A stretch of 33,233 bases of DNA from Thermoplasmata archaeon (GCA_021792045.1 JAJYVJ010000005.1:1-33233); one strand, 5' to 3'; counted from the stretch's first letter, positions 8,424 to 19,100 are shown. Numbers and translations: made by a program. The notes: generated by a model from the letters alone, not told the origin.

Positions 8424-8945
8424 TCACCAGTAGTCCTTATTTATCAAGTCATCGTAAAGATTTGTCAGATAATTCTTCATTTCTAACTCCCTGTCGGTTA
8501 GTACCCTGAGGGCGTTAGTTACCTGAAGTCCCTTGTATTCCTCTGCCATTAATGAGAATATCTTACTGAAATCGTTTGACATCTTCATAGCAAACATCAG
8601 TACGCTTCTCAGATCGTTTGGATCCGTTTCCTCGGAATCTTCTGCGATAATGTGATCAAGCATTTCGTAATCAACTGGCTGGGAATCCGGAGAGAGTTCA
8701 TCTAGGGAACCCGTTTCTATGGCGGATTTGATGAGTTCCGTATCCTCTCTTTCCGAATTTTCAACCTTAACCAATATCTTCCTAACATGATCCAACGATG
8801 ATTCTTGGTACATTTTATGGTACTGATTTATCAACCTTAACTTTAATTTTATTACGCGCTGGAATATCTCATTAGTCAGTTCTTTTTGCGATCTACCGGA
8901 TATGGACTTAGGTTTTTGGTTTTCGTTGCTTATCATTACAATCAA
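8424..8945 (-). CDS. Small helical protein, possibly a degenerate ferritin/rubrerythrin-like bundle
   Basis: I do not recognise this 173-residue protein with certainty. It is predicted all-alpha and acidic in the middle (residues 60-110), with no membrane segment. The C-terminal half (MFAMKMSNDFSKIF, then LTDRELEMKNYLTNLYDDL) has the rhythm of rubrerythrin helices 3 and 4, but the E-x-x-H metal ligands are missing (E-x-x-M), so a metal site is unlikely. The start is TTG at 8945 rather than the ATG three codons later (8936): AAGGTGA at 8955-8961 sits 9 nt before the TTG but 18 nt before the ATG. It is transcribed divergently from rpe and stands alone. Confidence 0.7.
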   Translation of the reverse strand: MIVMISNENQKPKSISGRSQKELTNEIFQRVIKLKLRLINQYHKMYQESSLDHVRKILVKVENSEREDTELIKSAIETGSLDELSPDSQPVDYEMLDHIIAEDSEETDPNDLRSVLMFAMKMSNDFSKIFSLMAEEYKGLQVTNALRVLTDRELEMKNYLTNLYDDLINKDYW

Positions 8946-8954
8946 CGAATGATT

Positions 8955-8961
8955 TCACCTT
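8955..8961 (-). promoter_or_regulatory. Shine-Dalgarno site that selects a TTG start
   Basis: AAGGTGA on the minus strand, complementary to the archaeal 16S rRNA 3' end, 9 nt upstream of TTG 8945. A TATA box at about 8998-9009 would give a leader of about 30 nt that contains this site. Confidence 0.6.
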
Positions 8962-9089
8962 AATAAGTATTTCCATGAAAATTTCTACACCTCTAAATAT
9001 TATATATATGAATCAAACCAAATGATTATCTAATTAAGAAGATAATCAGAACTGTCAGATGATGAACTCACGATGAAGTCATTGGACAT

Positions 9090-9099
9090 GTTTTAATCA
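9090..9099 (+). promoter_or_regulatory. TATA-like element of rpe
   Basis: GTTTTAATCA centred about 25 nt before the GTG start at 9120. No Shine-Dalgarno sequence is present, so the message is probably leaderless. Confidence 0.4.
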
Positions 9100-9119
9100 T
9101 AGTTAACAATCACATTTAC

Positions 9120-9770
9120 GTGAAAGTTTCACCGTCGTTAATATCCTCGCGTTTGGAGCAGCTAGAAAATCAAATTTTAGAGTGTGACAGTGCTGGTGCT
9201 TACAGTTACCATGTGGACGTTATGGATGGTCACTTTGTTCCGAATATAACCGTAGGCCCCGATTTTGTCAAGGCAGTACGAAGATCTACGACAAAGCCGA
9301 TAGAGGTACATTTAATGATTGAGCGTCCAGATCACTACTATAAAAGCTTCATAGATGCTGGAGCTGACATACTTACAGTCCATTCCGAGTGTTTGATTAA
9401 TTTTGTTGATCTTAATAAGAAAATCTATGCAGAAGGAAAAAAGATGGGTATTGCGGTGAATCCAGAGACTCAAATTTCAGATATTCTTCCGGATTTTTAT
9501 GGTGCGGAACTCCTGGTCATCATGTCCGTTCATCCCGGATTCTCATACCAAAAGTTCCTGGATTACGTAAAACCGAAAATATCCGAATCTAGGCAGATAA
9601 TTGATAGTCGGAATCTCGGTATTCAGATTGAAATTGATGGCGGGATAAATGATGTTACTGGGAGTGAATGTGCGAAGCTTGGTGCAGATATCCTTGTTTC
9701 TGCATCTTATATATTTTCAAATGGAATAAAAGAACCCATTCAAAAACTCAAATCCTTACCAAGGGTTTAA
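9120..9770 (+). CDS. rpe: Ribulose-phosphate 3-epimerase
   Basis: Interconverts ribulose 5-phosphate and xylulose 5-phosphate in the non-oxidative pentose phosphate pathway, a route known in Thermoplasmatales but missing from many other archaea. The protein is 216 residues, full length for the family. The metal and catalytic residues are in place: Ser6 (SPS), His31 and Asp33 (in HVDVMDGHFVPN), His64 (HLMI) and Asp173 (EIDGGIN). The phosphate loop MSVHPGFSYQKF differs slightly from the usual M-T-V-N-P-G-F-G-G-Q. The start is GTG at 9120, the only start that keeps the first beta strand (MKVSPSLIS). The cupin gene follows 62 bp downstream on the same strand. Confidence 0.93.
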   Translation: MKVSPSLISSRLEQLENQILECDSAGAYSYHVDVMDGHFVPNITVGPDFVKAVRRSTTKPIEVHLMIERPDHYYKSFIDAGADILTVHSECLINFVDLNKKIYAEGKKMGIAVNPETQISDILPDFYGAELLVIMSVHPGFSYQKFLDYVKPKISESRQIIDSRNLGIQIEIDGGINDVTGSECAKLGADILVSASYIFSNGIKEPIQKLKSLPRV

Positions 9771-9832
9771 ATCTATACTCAATACCAAGAAAAATTCAAT
9801 AGTTAATATTCCCTATCTTTTTAGTGGGTTTT

Positions 9833-10744
9833 ATGAAAATAGTTATTGCAAAAAAAACTGACTTGAAAGAAATACCAGATGTGACAATAAGATTGGATAT
9901 TGCTTGGAAACTTTTTCTTCCGAATTCCTTTGGTCGAATTCCGAATAAAGGTAACGATAGGGATTTCATGTCCCTTACAAATTTTCTGTGGAATGAACTT
10001 GGCAAATTTAGCGGTCGGCTAAGAAAGGATCTCCCTGAAAAATTATGGATCATGGTCCCGGATCTTGATGATGCAGGATTCAGGTATGTAGAACGAATTG
10101 CTTCCATGTGGTCTGATGAAGTCGTGGAATATCATGTCTCTGAGGGCAATGTTCCTGCCGAGAAGGAGGCATGGATTTCTCCGACCACCGATGTATTTTC
10201 GGACAAATCATTGTTCCCGGAAGAGGAGGCGCTGACACTAAATGAGCCGGAGGGCACGACAAGATATCTCATGCCTCTACTTGGAATGGGGCGGGCATTT
10301 ATGCGGACCTATTGGATTGGAAAGGACAGTACTTATTCCAGACTACATAGCCATTCAGCTGTTGACGAATACTACCTTGTATTGAGTGGTCAAGGAACTT
10401 TACGTACGGGTGCGAAGGAGATTTCCGTGAAACCAGGAATGCTTATTTCTAAACCGACAGGACCAGACATGACGAGTCAGTTTATTGCCGATAGAGGAGA
10501 GGAATTAAAAATTCTTGACATAGAAGTATGGCCAGATGCTACCCGAACTGCAAAAGATCTAGTTTATTACCCTGATCATAACGAAGTTCTTCTTCGCGGT
10601 ATTGGTTGGTCTAACTCACTGCCTTATGAGTCAATAATGAGTGCAAGAGATCTGGATAAAAATTATGACCTCGGATATACCAGGAATGAAGATGGTTCAT
10701 GGAGTCCAAAGGACGTGCCGGGTATGAAACGAAGAGAAAAATGA
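9833..10744 (+). CDS. Cupin-domain protein of unknown reaction
   Basis: Soluble 303-residue protein with one cupin barrel. Cupin motif 1 is complete (H-x-H-x4-E-x6-G: His172, His174, Glu179). Motif 2 (GMLISKPTGPDMTSQF) keeps P-x-G but lacks the usual His, so at most three metal ligands are visible. About 150 residues precede the cupin and about 75 follow it, and neither part is recognisable to me. The position after rpe suggests sugar or sugar-phosphate metabolism, but this is only context. It is longer than archaeal cupin phosphoglucose isomerase and does not match it. An in-frame GTG lies three codons upstream (9824); the ATG at 9833 is preferred as the more common start. Confidence 0.8.
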   Translation: MKIVIAKKTDLKEIPDVTIRLDIAWKLFLPNSFGRIPNKGNDRDFMSLTNFLWNELGKFSGRLRKDLPEKLWIMVPDLDDAGFRYVERIASMWSDEVVEYHVSEGNVPAEKEAWISPTTDVFSDKSLFPEEEALTLNEPEGTTRYLMPLLGMGRAFMRTYWIGKDSTYSRLHSHSAVDEYYLVLSGQGTLRTGAKEISVKPGMLISKPTGPDMTSQFIADRGEELKILDIEVWPDATRTAKDLVYYPDHNEVLLRGIGWSNSLPYESIMSARDLDKNYDLGYTRNEDGSWSPKDVPGMKRREK

Positions 10745-10749
10745 AACTT

Positions 10750-11736
10750 TTACTTATTCATGCTTATTAGAATTCTTCCGTCATGGCTTTTCTGGAAGTC
10801 GGAAAGGGCTTGTTTTAATTCGGTAAGAGGGTATTCCCTGAATTTCTTAATTCGCAATTGATGATCACGGGCAATAGAAATTATCTCATGGAGATCTTTC
10901 CTTGTTCCACCAGTTGAACCAACAATTGCTGTTTCTCTCGAATAAACCTTAGATATGTCAAAGGAAGCATCTTTGCCTGTTTGAATTCCAAATGTTACCA
11001 ATCTTCCGGAAACGGACAAATGCCTGGATGCTTCTTCCCAAAATTCTGAACCTAGTGAATTTACAACTATATCTGCAGTCAGATCCTGAGGCACACTTTT
11101 TCTGTCGAATACCTCGTCACATCCAAAGGACCTAATCCACGCGTTCCTAGATACGCCGTATACGTGTATTCCCATAATTTTTGCAAACTGAACAATGAAC
11201 ATTCCAGTGTTTCCTGAAGCCCCGTACACAAGAATCGATTCTCCGCTTCTCGCACCAACGCGCTTAAGAGCGTGGTACGCAGTCAATCCGGCAACAGGGA
11301 GACTGGCAGCTACATCCTCATCCAAATAATCTTCCATTTTGAAAAGATTTTTTTCTGGAACAGAAACATATTCCTGGTAACCCCCGTCCGTAACTACGCC
11401 CCAAATCCCACCATTGGTACAGAGATGTTCTCTATTTGTTATGCATTTATCACAGGTGCCGTCAAACACCCTGTTGTATATTATGACCCGGTCCCCCTTG
11501 TTTATTAGCCTGCCACTTGTTACTGCTGTTCCAATTACTTCCGTACCAGGAACGTGCGGTAAAGGACTAATATTGTATATCAGTTTACCGTTAATTAGGT
11601 TATAATCTACGGGATTTAAGCCTCCCTTTTCCACATGTATCAGCACGTTTTCGTTCCCCACAGATGGCATATCTCTTTCTAGAATCTTCAAATGCTCATT
11701 ACCAAATTCTGGACCTATAGTTGCAGCCTTCATCAT
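10750..11736 (-). CDS. MDR-family (zinc alcohol dehydrogenase-like) oxidoreductase
   Basis: Medium-chain dehydrogenase/reductase, about 328 residues, with GroES-like N-terminal and Rossmann C-terminal halves. The cofactor loop is GASGNTG (NAD(P)H). The structural-zinc lobe is present in the C-x2-C-x7-C form (CDKCITNREHLC), as in Sulfolobus alcohol dehydrogenase. The catalytic-zinc cysteine is replaced: NPVD stands where zinc alcohol dehydrogenases have C-x-S/T-D. It therefore looks like a quinone-oxidoreductase-type enzyme that has kept the structural zinc. Substrate unknown. A TTG at 11748 extends the frame, but ATG at 11736 is preferred because TTTTAAATC at about 11756-11764 is spaced for a leaderless start. 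It converges with the cupin gene, leaving 5 bp between them. Confidence 0.88.
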   Translation of the reverse strand: MMKAATIGPEFGNEHLKILERDMPSVGNENVLIHVEKGGLNPVDYNLINGKLIYNISPLPHVPGTEVIGTAVTSGRLINKGDRVIIYNRVFDGTCDKCITNREHLCTNGGIWGVVTDGGYQEYVSVPEKNLFKMEDYLDEDVAASLPVAGLTAYHALKRVGARSGESILVYGASGNTGMFIVQFAKIMGIHVYGVSRNAWIRSFGCDEVFDRKSVPQDLTADIVVNSLGSEFWEEASRHLSVSGRLVTFGIQTGKDASFDISKVYSRETAIVGSTGGTRKDLHEIISIARDHQLRIKKFREYPLTELKQALSDFQKSHDGRILISMNK

Positions 11737-11910
11737 GTTCTGATTCAATTCTGATTTAAAAGTGTTATCGATGAACTAATCTCTTGTCTCATCAATTATC
11801 TGGCAGAGGAAAGTTAAACTATCCCATTGACGCTTTGCTCCCATGGACTTATTATTTCGATAGAGAATTACAGCTTGGCCCCCGACTACTAAGAACATAA
11901 TCTTTATTAG

Positions 11911-11958
11911 AACGGTTAACTATATTTCATAAGTAAGAATTTTCAATAGTTAGCTGTT
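11911..11958. repeat. Imperfect inverted repeat, 13-bp arms
   Basis: AACGGTTAACTAT at 11911-11923 faces ATAGTTAGCTGTT at 11946-11958; two of the 13 positions do not pair. The spacer is 22 A/T-rich bases. It could be a regulatory site or a transcript-end hairpin; there is no T-run right after it. Confidence 0.45.
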
Positions 11959-12072
11959 CCTGTTTTGTTAGAAAGAATTGTTTCTGGTTCATATCTAACC
12001 TCTGTTTGGCGTTTAAACAGTATCATCTGAGATCACTATCAATTTAGATATGCAATGAAAATAAGCCAACTG

Positions 12073-12090
12073 AAATTTATCTATAAATTT
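12073..12090 (+). promoter_or_regulatory. Palindromic TATA region of xerA
   Basis: AAATTTAT-CT-ATAAATTT is a perfect palindrome 34 nt upstream of the TTG at 12124. TCTATAAATTT reads as a TATA box with the start site close to the TTG. Confidence 0.5.
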
Positions 12091-12123
12091 TTATTCTGCT
12101 TTTGTCTAACCAACTGATATATT

Positions 12124-12978
12124 TTGCGTGATCTCGACTTCCAGGAAGACATTGAAAATTTTCGTTCCCACATGATCGGTGAGCGAAAAAGTCCCTACAC
12201 AGTTAAGGAATATTCTTTTCTCGTCTCGCTGTTCCTCAATTTCATCAAAAAGAAGCCTGAAGAGTGCACATCTGCGGATATCGAACGGTTCAAACACTTT
12301 GTCTCGGTAGAAAAAAAATATAAAAAAACAAGTCAGTATCTGGCTATAAAGGCAATAAGGTTTTTTTTTAAGTCAAGATCGATTGTACCTCCTTTGAATC
12401 TTACAGCCCCGCAGAGACCTGTGCATATGCCATCATATCTGAACGAAAATGAAGCTAGGACACTTATCACGTTTTCAAAAAGTGATCTTAAAGCAAATCT
12501 AATTATCGATATACTAGCCTATACCGGTATTCGTGTTGGAGAGCTTTGTAAATTAAATATACAGGATGTCGATCTGGACGAGGGCGTGATACGGATACGC
12601 TCCGGTAAAGGGGATAAGGATAGGATTGTTATAATGCCTCCTGAATGCAAAGACGTTTTGAATCAATATCTGATGGAGAGATATGATGCAGTTGGTGATC
12701 CTGAACCTTTGATTTTAAGCAGGAGAGGAAGAAGGTATGATTCTTCCTCAATAGAACGCCTTGTGAAAGGAACTGCACAAAAAGCAGGTATAAGAAAAAA
12801 GGTCACACCTCATGTGTTAAGGCATACGTTTGCTACATCGGTTCTCAGAAATGGGGGAGACATAAGATTCATACAACAGATACTGGGACATGCAAGTGTT
12901 GCTACAACCCAAATTTATACTCACGTTGACGACAGCATGTTGAGAGAAATGTACAATAAACACAAACCGAAATATTAG
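12124..12978 (+). CDS. xerA: XerA tyrosine recombinase
   Basis: Site-specific recombinase of the archaeal XerA type, which resolves chromosome dimers at a dif-like site. The protein is 284 residues. The N-terminal SAM-like core-binding domain is at about 5-90 and the catalytic domain at about 100-284. The full catalytic set is visible: Arg137 (TGIRVGEL), Lys162 (GKGDKDR), His230 and Arg233 (H-x-x-R), His256 (LGHASVATT) and nucleophile Tyr265 (IYTHV). The start is TTG at 12124: an in-frame TGA at 12115 blocks anything longer, and the next ATG (12172) would cut the core-binding domain. No integrase-type attachment duplication was seen beside it, so a housekeeping XerA is more likely than a prophage integrase. 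Confidence 0.93.
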   Translation: MRDLDFQEDIENFRSHMIGERKSPYTVKEYSFLVSLFLNFIKKKPEECTSADIERFKHFVSVEKKYKKTSQYLAIKAIRFFFKSRSIVPPLNLTAPQRPVHMPSYLNENEARTLITFSKSDLKANLIIDILAYTGIRVGELCKLNIQDVDLDEGVIRIRSGKGDKDRIVIMPPECKDVLNQYLMERYDAVGDPEPLILSRRGRRYDSSSIERLVKGTAQKAGIRKKVTPHVLRHTFATSVLRNGGDIRFIQQILGHASVATTQIYTHVDDSMLREMYNKHKPKY

Positions 12979-13077
12979 TTTTGAGAATCCGGGTTACGGA
13001 GCGAATAGAATTGATCGAAGTTCCTATACTTATATTTTTGTTCCATTCCAGTTCTTTATTTACAATTGGACACTTTT

Positions 13078-13114
13078 CTAATCAGATTAGTTTTTTATAC
13101 ACTAATTCAATTAG
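13078..13114 (+). promoter_or_regulatory. aglB promoter: TATA box between two identical-arm palindromes
   Basis: CTAAT-CAG-ATTAG (13078-13090) and CTAAT-TCA-ATTAG (13102-13114) are perfect 5-bp-arm palindromes with the same arms, 24 bp apart centre to centre. The TATA-like TTTTTATAC (13092-13100) lies exactly between them, about 38 nt before the ATG at 13136. This arrangement suggests a pair of operators for a dimeric regulator that would block or control TBP/TFB binding. Confidence 0.6.
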
Positions 13115-13135
13115 CCTCCTTCAGGTACAAACATA

Positions 13136-16100
13136 ATGTATGCATATAGTGACAATGAAAGGACAGAAAATCTATCAATCTGGGTCCAGAATCATATTGA
13201 ATACATAGTGGTTGGAATTCTTATGGTCTTCTACCTATTTATCTCCAATTATTTCGCATGGGGACCTACATTTGTAACAGGTGGCGGGATCGCTGTTTTT
13301 CCAACATCTGGCGGAAGTGATCCATATTATAACTGGATGAATATTGTTTACTTTATTACCTACCATCACTGGATAGTATTCGATCCGAGGATGAATTATC
13401 CCGTTGGAACCATAAATCCAAGGAATCCTTTCTTTCACATGTTGGTCATAGTTATAGCCGAGACTTTCGGACCAATATTTCACGTTGGTGTAGAAACAGT
13501 AGCATTTTATGCATTCGAGGAACTCGACGCGATATTCGGCGCGATAATGATAATTCCAGTTTATCTCATTGGAAAGGAAATTTTTGGCAGGCGCGGTGGA
13601 CTCATTGGTGCTTTCCTCTTCGCAATTATGTCAGTAAATCTCTCCGCTGGTGTTCTCTCGGATGCAAGAATGCACACTCCCGAACTACTATTCGCATTAT
13701 TTGTCATATACTTTTACATAAAAGCCATGAAGGCTACGAAACCAACTTATTTAGTAGATAAGTTAAGCAACGTTCGCTCGCTGGGCCCGAATCTCGTTAG
13801 CTTTTATAAAAATAATCGCGTTGCTGTGGTCTATGTGATGCTTGCCGGGGCCTCTCTTGGTGGCTTAATGCTTTCATGGCAGGGTTATGCCTACATTGAA
13901 GCTATAATACTGATTTATGTTGCAGTTCAGATTCTTGCCAACTTGATAATTAAAAAGCCAAGTGGTTATCTCACATTCTACACCATAATCTTCATAGCAA
14001 TAGGATTTGCGATGGGTGCCTATTATTACCAGATACTCGGGGAGGGCCCTCAATGGTACAACACTGAGTTGATTCTTGGCATTATCATCATAGGTTTTGC
14101 TATCTTGATGAATCTCATCAGCCGCAGGCCATGGATATTGATAATCCCCCTGCTTGTCCTCGCTGCTGTGCTTGCTATTATTGGGATTGCACACTTCTAT
14201 CCCTCACTTCTTGTGAAAGTACTAGGCGGTTACGGTTACTTTATAAAAAGCAGGGTATATACAACCATAGCCGAGGCTTCAGGTGTAACAATATCATCAC
14301 TCGGATCGTATATAAGTGGCTATGGTGGGGCCGAGTTTATTTTAGGCTTATCTGGTTTGGGTTATGTTATTTATAAATTCTTAAAGACGCGTTCAGAACT
14401 CATGCTCTTCTTCGCAATTTTCTCCATAGTATCAATCTTCATGAGTTTTGAATCTTTCAAGTTTAACATAGACGTGGCTCCTGTATATGCTATATTGAGC
14501 GCCGGTCTTCTGGTATACTTCATTGGAATCGTTAAATTACAGGATTTGAAGAAAAGACGCGTAAGTTCCGAAATGTCACCGGCAAAAAGTATAAAGGGTA
14601 ATATCAAGGGTTTACAGGTAGCTTTTGTTGTAATCGTTGTTATAGCACTTGTAGTTCCATCAGGACTATCTACCGTGTCATCTGGTATTCCCACAAATAA
14701 CGCTGGTCATGTAAACAGTGAACTCGCATCTGCTCTTCCTTCATTTTTTGGGCTAAACGCAAGCACTATTGCATTTGCTGGCGCCTCTGGTCTATCGATA
14801 GTAAACAAGACCGATCCACAAGTTCAATCGTTCCTCTGGCTTGCTGGTCAGGACAAGAACGTGCCATTTGATAAACGACCGGCGTATCTTTCTTGGTGGG
14901 ACTATGGGTTCCAGGAAATGTATCAGGGTCGTCATCCCACGGTCGCGGATGATTTTCAGCAGGGATACGAAGTTGCTGGTCAGGTACTTCTCGCACAAAA
15001 TCAGAGTCAAATATTATCCCTGTATATTGCGCGTGTCATTCAGGGAAACTATGTAAATAACAGTAATGATTTTAGCAGCAATGTTAAGAATACACTTATC
15101 CAGTACCTTGGAAATGCTGAGTACAAAAATGTATTTGGGGCCTCACAAAATCCCGGTAGTTACACTTCTATAGTACTATCCGACCCGTCATTATACGGTG
15201 ATTTCATCCCTCAGATTACGAGTGCCAATGTTTATTTTGCCTATCTTAATGGGCAGCTTTCCTCGAAATATTCACTTCAAACATTGACTGATCTATACCA
15301 ACAGCTTATTTCCGAGACCGGCTATAATATTGAGTATAATCAGATAACCGTCGGGTCGTCGGGTCTCTTTCCGATCTCGGCAAGTGATCCAGGTATATTT
15401 TATGCGCCTGCTTATTTAACGGATTATCAGTCATACGACTACGAGGGTGAGATAGTTCCATATCCATTCTATAACATCATAGCTAGCACGTCAAATGGAA
15501 CTTACCCACTTAATGAAACACCCAAGGATGCCACGATTACCGGTACAAATATATCCTATACTCAGAATTTCTATAACTCATCTATATATAGATTTACCAT
15601 AGGTTATCCGCCATCGGCGGTTGGCCTTACAAGTGGAATACCTGGAGTTAGCACCGGTAATTCGAGTTACCCTGTTATGCCTGCATGGAATATGAGCAAT
15701 TTTGAAATTGTTTACTCATCCAGTTATTACAATCCATATAAAGATTACCAGAATCATCTCTCTGCAGGGAAGTACATACCTCTTGATCAGGCGTATAAAT
15801 TATACAAAGAGAATAATGGAACCGTTGTCTTGTTTCCACCGGCTGTGGATCTTGTTAGCGTTAATAATGAATGGAACCCAATAGTTTCATACTACCCAGG
15901 AGCGATCGTTCAGGGTAAAGTTATCTCTGGTGATGGAAAACCTGCACCCGGTGTATATGTTACGCTATTCGATCAATACGGTATCCCACATGAGGTAGTG
16001 AAAACAAACGCATCTGGGGAATACAGATTGGCTGCTGTTCCCGGAAATGATACCCTTCTATTCTCTACCGGGAACTACAACACATTGGAGCTTTCTGGGA

Positions 16101-19100
16101 GCTCGACAATTGCTTCTTACAGTCTAAATGTAAGTAATTCGCAGGCTGAGCGAACAGACGTCTCTGTAAATGTTACAACTGGACTTCCGGGCTACTATAT
16201 TGTCAAGAATCTCACCTTACCTGAAGATTCAGTACGTGGTAACGTTGGGATCGCTTATTCCTCATCAAACTCAAGTTCTTCAGCTATTCCCGTTAATAGC
16301 GGAACACTGATACTTAAGAACAGCACATATAATAACAGTTTTAATGTAACAATATCCAACGGGTATTTTGAGAAACTAAATGTACCCCCAGAAACTTACA
16401 ATGTATCTCTTGTTTCTGCAGGGTATCACTACCATAATATTGGAAATATAAGCGTGGTGGCAAATTCGACGACAACGAAAAATATTACCGTGAATCTTGA
16501 TCTTATATCGGCTAAAATTTCTATTGGTTCAATAGGAATCTCTGGAATTCCACTTAAAATCACAACAGCAAACGGCTTAATTATAAAACAGGTAACATCA
16601 AATTCCAATGGTATAGCTAGTGCTTGGGTCACTCCAGGGAATTATTCTGTATCCGCGGGAAACTTATCAATAACGTCAATGGTAAGGCATGTGTCATTTT
16701 TGAAATGGGGTGAAAACGATACCTCAGCTTATTCTCTTTCTCCGGCAGTGAACGTGGTCATCAGTCCCGGCATTTCAGGGAATATCAATTTGGAACTTCT
16801 CAAAAATGGAAAAATGGATGCGAACATTACCGCTGAAAGAAGCAGTAACGGATCTTTTGTGGCAAATGTACCGATTGGCGTCTACACCATATACGCCACG
16901 AATAGTAATTATTCATACTTAAGAACTGTAGACATTAAAACGAATTCTTCCTTCAATTTGGCGGGAAAATGGCAGAAGTCAAGTTTCGTGAACTTATCGT
17001 CACATAGCCCCGGGGTATCTACTGCTTATGTTGGCGACTACGAGATAATGAATTCTTCAGCTCTAATATCATACTCCTTCACTTCCAGCGTTCCTCTTAC
17101 TGTTCAGATCCCAATAGGAATGTACAGTTTTTCGGTACTCGCTTCTACTGCAAATGGAACGATGTACGGTAATGTTGTTAACTCTGTTGGGCCATTTGCG
17201 AAAATAAGTATATTGGCGGTAAAATCTAATTACGTCAACGTAACAGCTACAAACTTGATGTCATCAAGCAATTATACAGCCACCCCCTCCGGTCTGGTTG
17301 TTCTTTATTCTCCTTCAGGTTTTCCTGTATCATTTGGGAATCTTTCCTCTGGCGTGTTTTCGTTACTGTATCCCGGTATTTCTATAAGCGGCATGTACAT
17401 ACGTTATATTAGCTCCAGTTTTCACTCGCAAGAGATCAATGTGGAAAGCCGCTTAGTTTCATTCAGAGCAAACCCCATTACAATGCCTGGTTCATTGCAT
17501 TTCATCGATGCGAAAGTCACCCCAAATGGTGCCAGGGTAACATTATATAACTCTGGCGCAAACTTCTCTGCAACTATCCAGAATAATAATATCACTTTCA
17601 ACCTTGTTAGTTATGGAATTCCAGTTGGTGTGTATTATGTTACAGTTAATGGAACTAAATCAGGTTTCTTGGTAGATAATTCAGTTATCGGTATCAATAC
17701 AGGAGAAACATCATTGTTTGACCGCGTGCTATCTAATTTTGGTTCGGTTAAGGCAAATGGATCAGTAACAACAAACATCTATTATACGAACGGTACAGAA
17801 GTGATCTCTCCGCAACATCTTAATTTTGGTCAATATTATGTTTACGCTTACTCTTCAACGGCAGGTGTAAACATCTCTCTTGTTAACGTTAATGGTTTCC
17901 TATCATTCTCCCCAAAATATATGCCTTATGCACAGCTAAATCTCAGCAACACCCTCGGAAATGGACAGGGAACGTACCTTCTCGTCGGTAACGGATTCAG
18001 CATAACCCTTTCTTCCGGATCTACCCCAGTGCCTTTGGGGTACTATTCAGTAATATATCATGGAACGCTTGCAAACTTCACGGGATCTTATTCGTTAACC
18101 GGATCAATTCAGGTATCTGTGACTAAAAACACATTTTTATTCGTTCCAGTCTCAGCCAAACCATTATTTACGACAGTCAACGGTGTATTGTCGTTCAATG
18201 GAATAGTGTCTAGCTCCAGCACTGTAGTATTTTATTCACCTGATTATACTGTCACGGCGACTACTAATATTGCGGGTCAGTATTCTGTTTCATTACCGAC
18301 TTTAAATTACACGGTGTATGTTCAAGACAGTAGTCTTGGTGCTGCATTTTTACAGAAATTGACGGTATCCCCGTTTGCAAATAACCTAAACTATAACATT
18401 AGTATGCAGCCTGCTTACAGGGTTAAGGTTTATGTTGCTTTAGGTACATCGACGATTAATAATAATGTGACATTATCAACTAATCTTGGAGACAACTATA
18501 CGTTTAATAGTTCAGTTGTGTCACTTCTTCTCCCGTATGGAACATACAGTTTCACAACGACCTTCTCCAGTTCAATGGTTGCTGCGAACGATTCCTATAT
18601 TTCCGTTTCTTACAGTGCATCTTCGACAACTCTTATAAATTCACCTAGCTCCGTTTTCTTGAATATGCAAATCATACCTAAGACAAGCTTTAAATTTACA
18701 CCAGAGCAACATAAGCCGAATATCACGCCTAAGGTACCATTTAGCTATAAATTCGCGATTCAAAATACTGGTAATGTTCCTGAATTCATTAAGCTCACTT
18801 CAGGAGCAACTACCTGGAGCGCTGCTTTCAACACATCTGTAATGAATCTACAACCTGGCCAAAGTGCAAACGTCACTGGTAATTTCACCGATATAGGCAA
18901 CGTTGCTTATGGTAACAATTCCATACCAATCAGTGTGGCTTATCCCAACGCAACCAAGTCGTATACCCTTCCTGTTTTTGTTAATAAGTCCTTATCATAT
19001 TCTGTACATAAGTCCGCTGAATCTATGGTTGGGGGAAAACTAGATCTACCGGTGGTTTTGAATAATACGGGGAATGCAGAAATCACTTTGAATTTCAAGA

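Larger units (their letters stand above)
11737..12123. other. Gap before xerA with two inverted repeats
   Basis: No convincing gene. It holds an imperfect 13-bp inverted repeat (11911-11923 and 11946-11958, 11 of 13 bases pairing, 22-base spacer). It also holds a perfect palindrome, 8-bp arms with a 2-base centre, at 12073-12090 that coincides with the likely xerA TATA box. Confidence 0.6.

Noticed and set aside
12124..12978. Integrase of a provirus or genomic island
   Set aside because: No tRNA, direct repeats, or viral genes next to it; the protein has the compact archaeal XerA layout.
13017..13031. Fifteen bases identical to one half-site of the yeast FLP target (GAAGTTCCTATACTT) just after xerA
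   Set aside because: The second half-site is absent and FLP is a yeast plasmid enzyme unrelated to this context; a chance match is the simplest reading.
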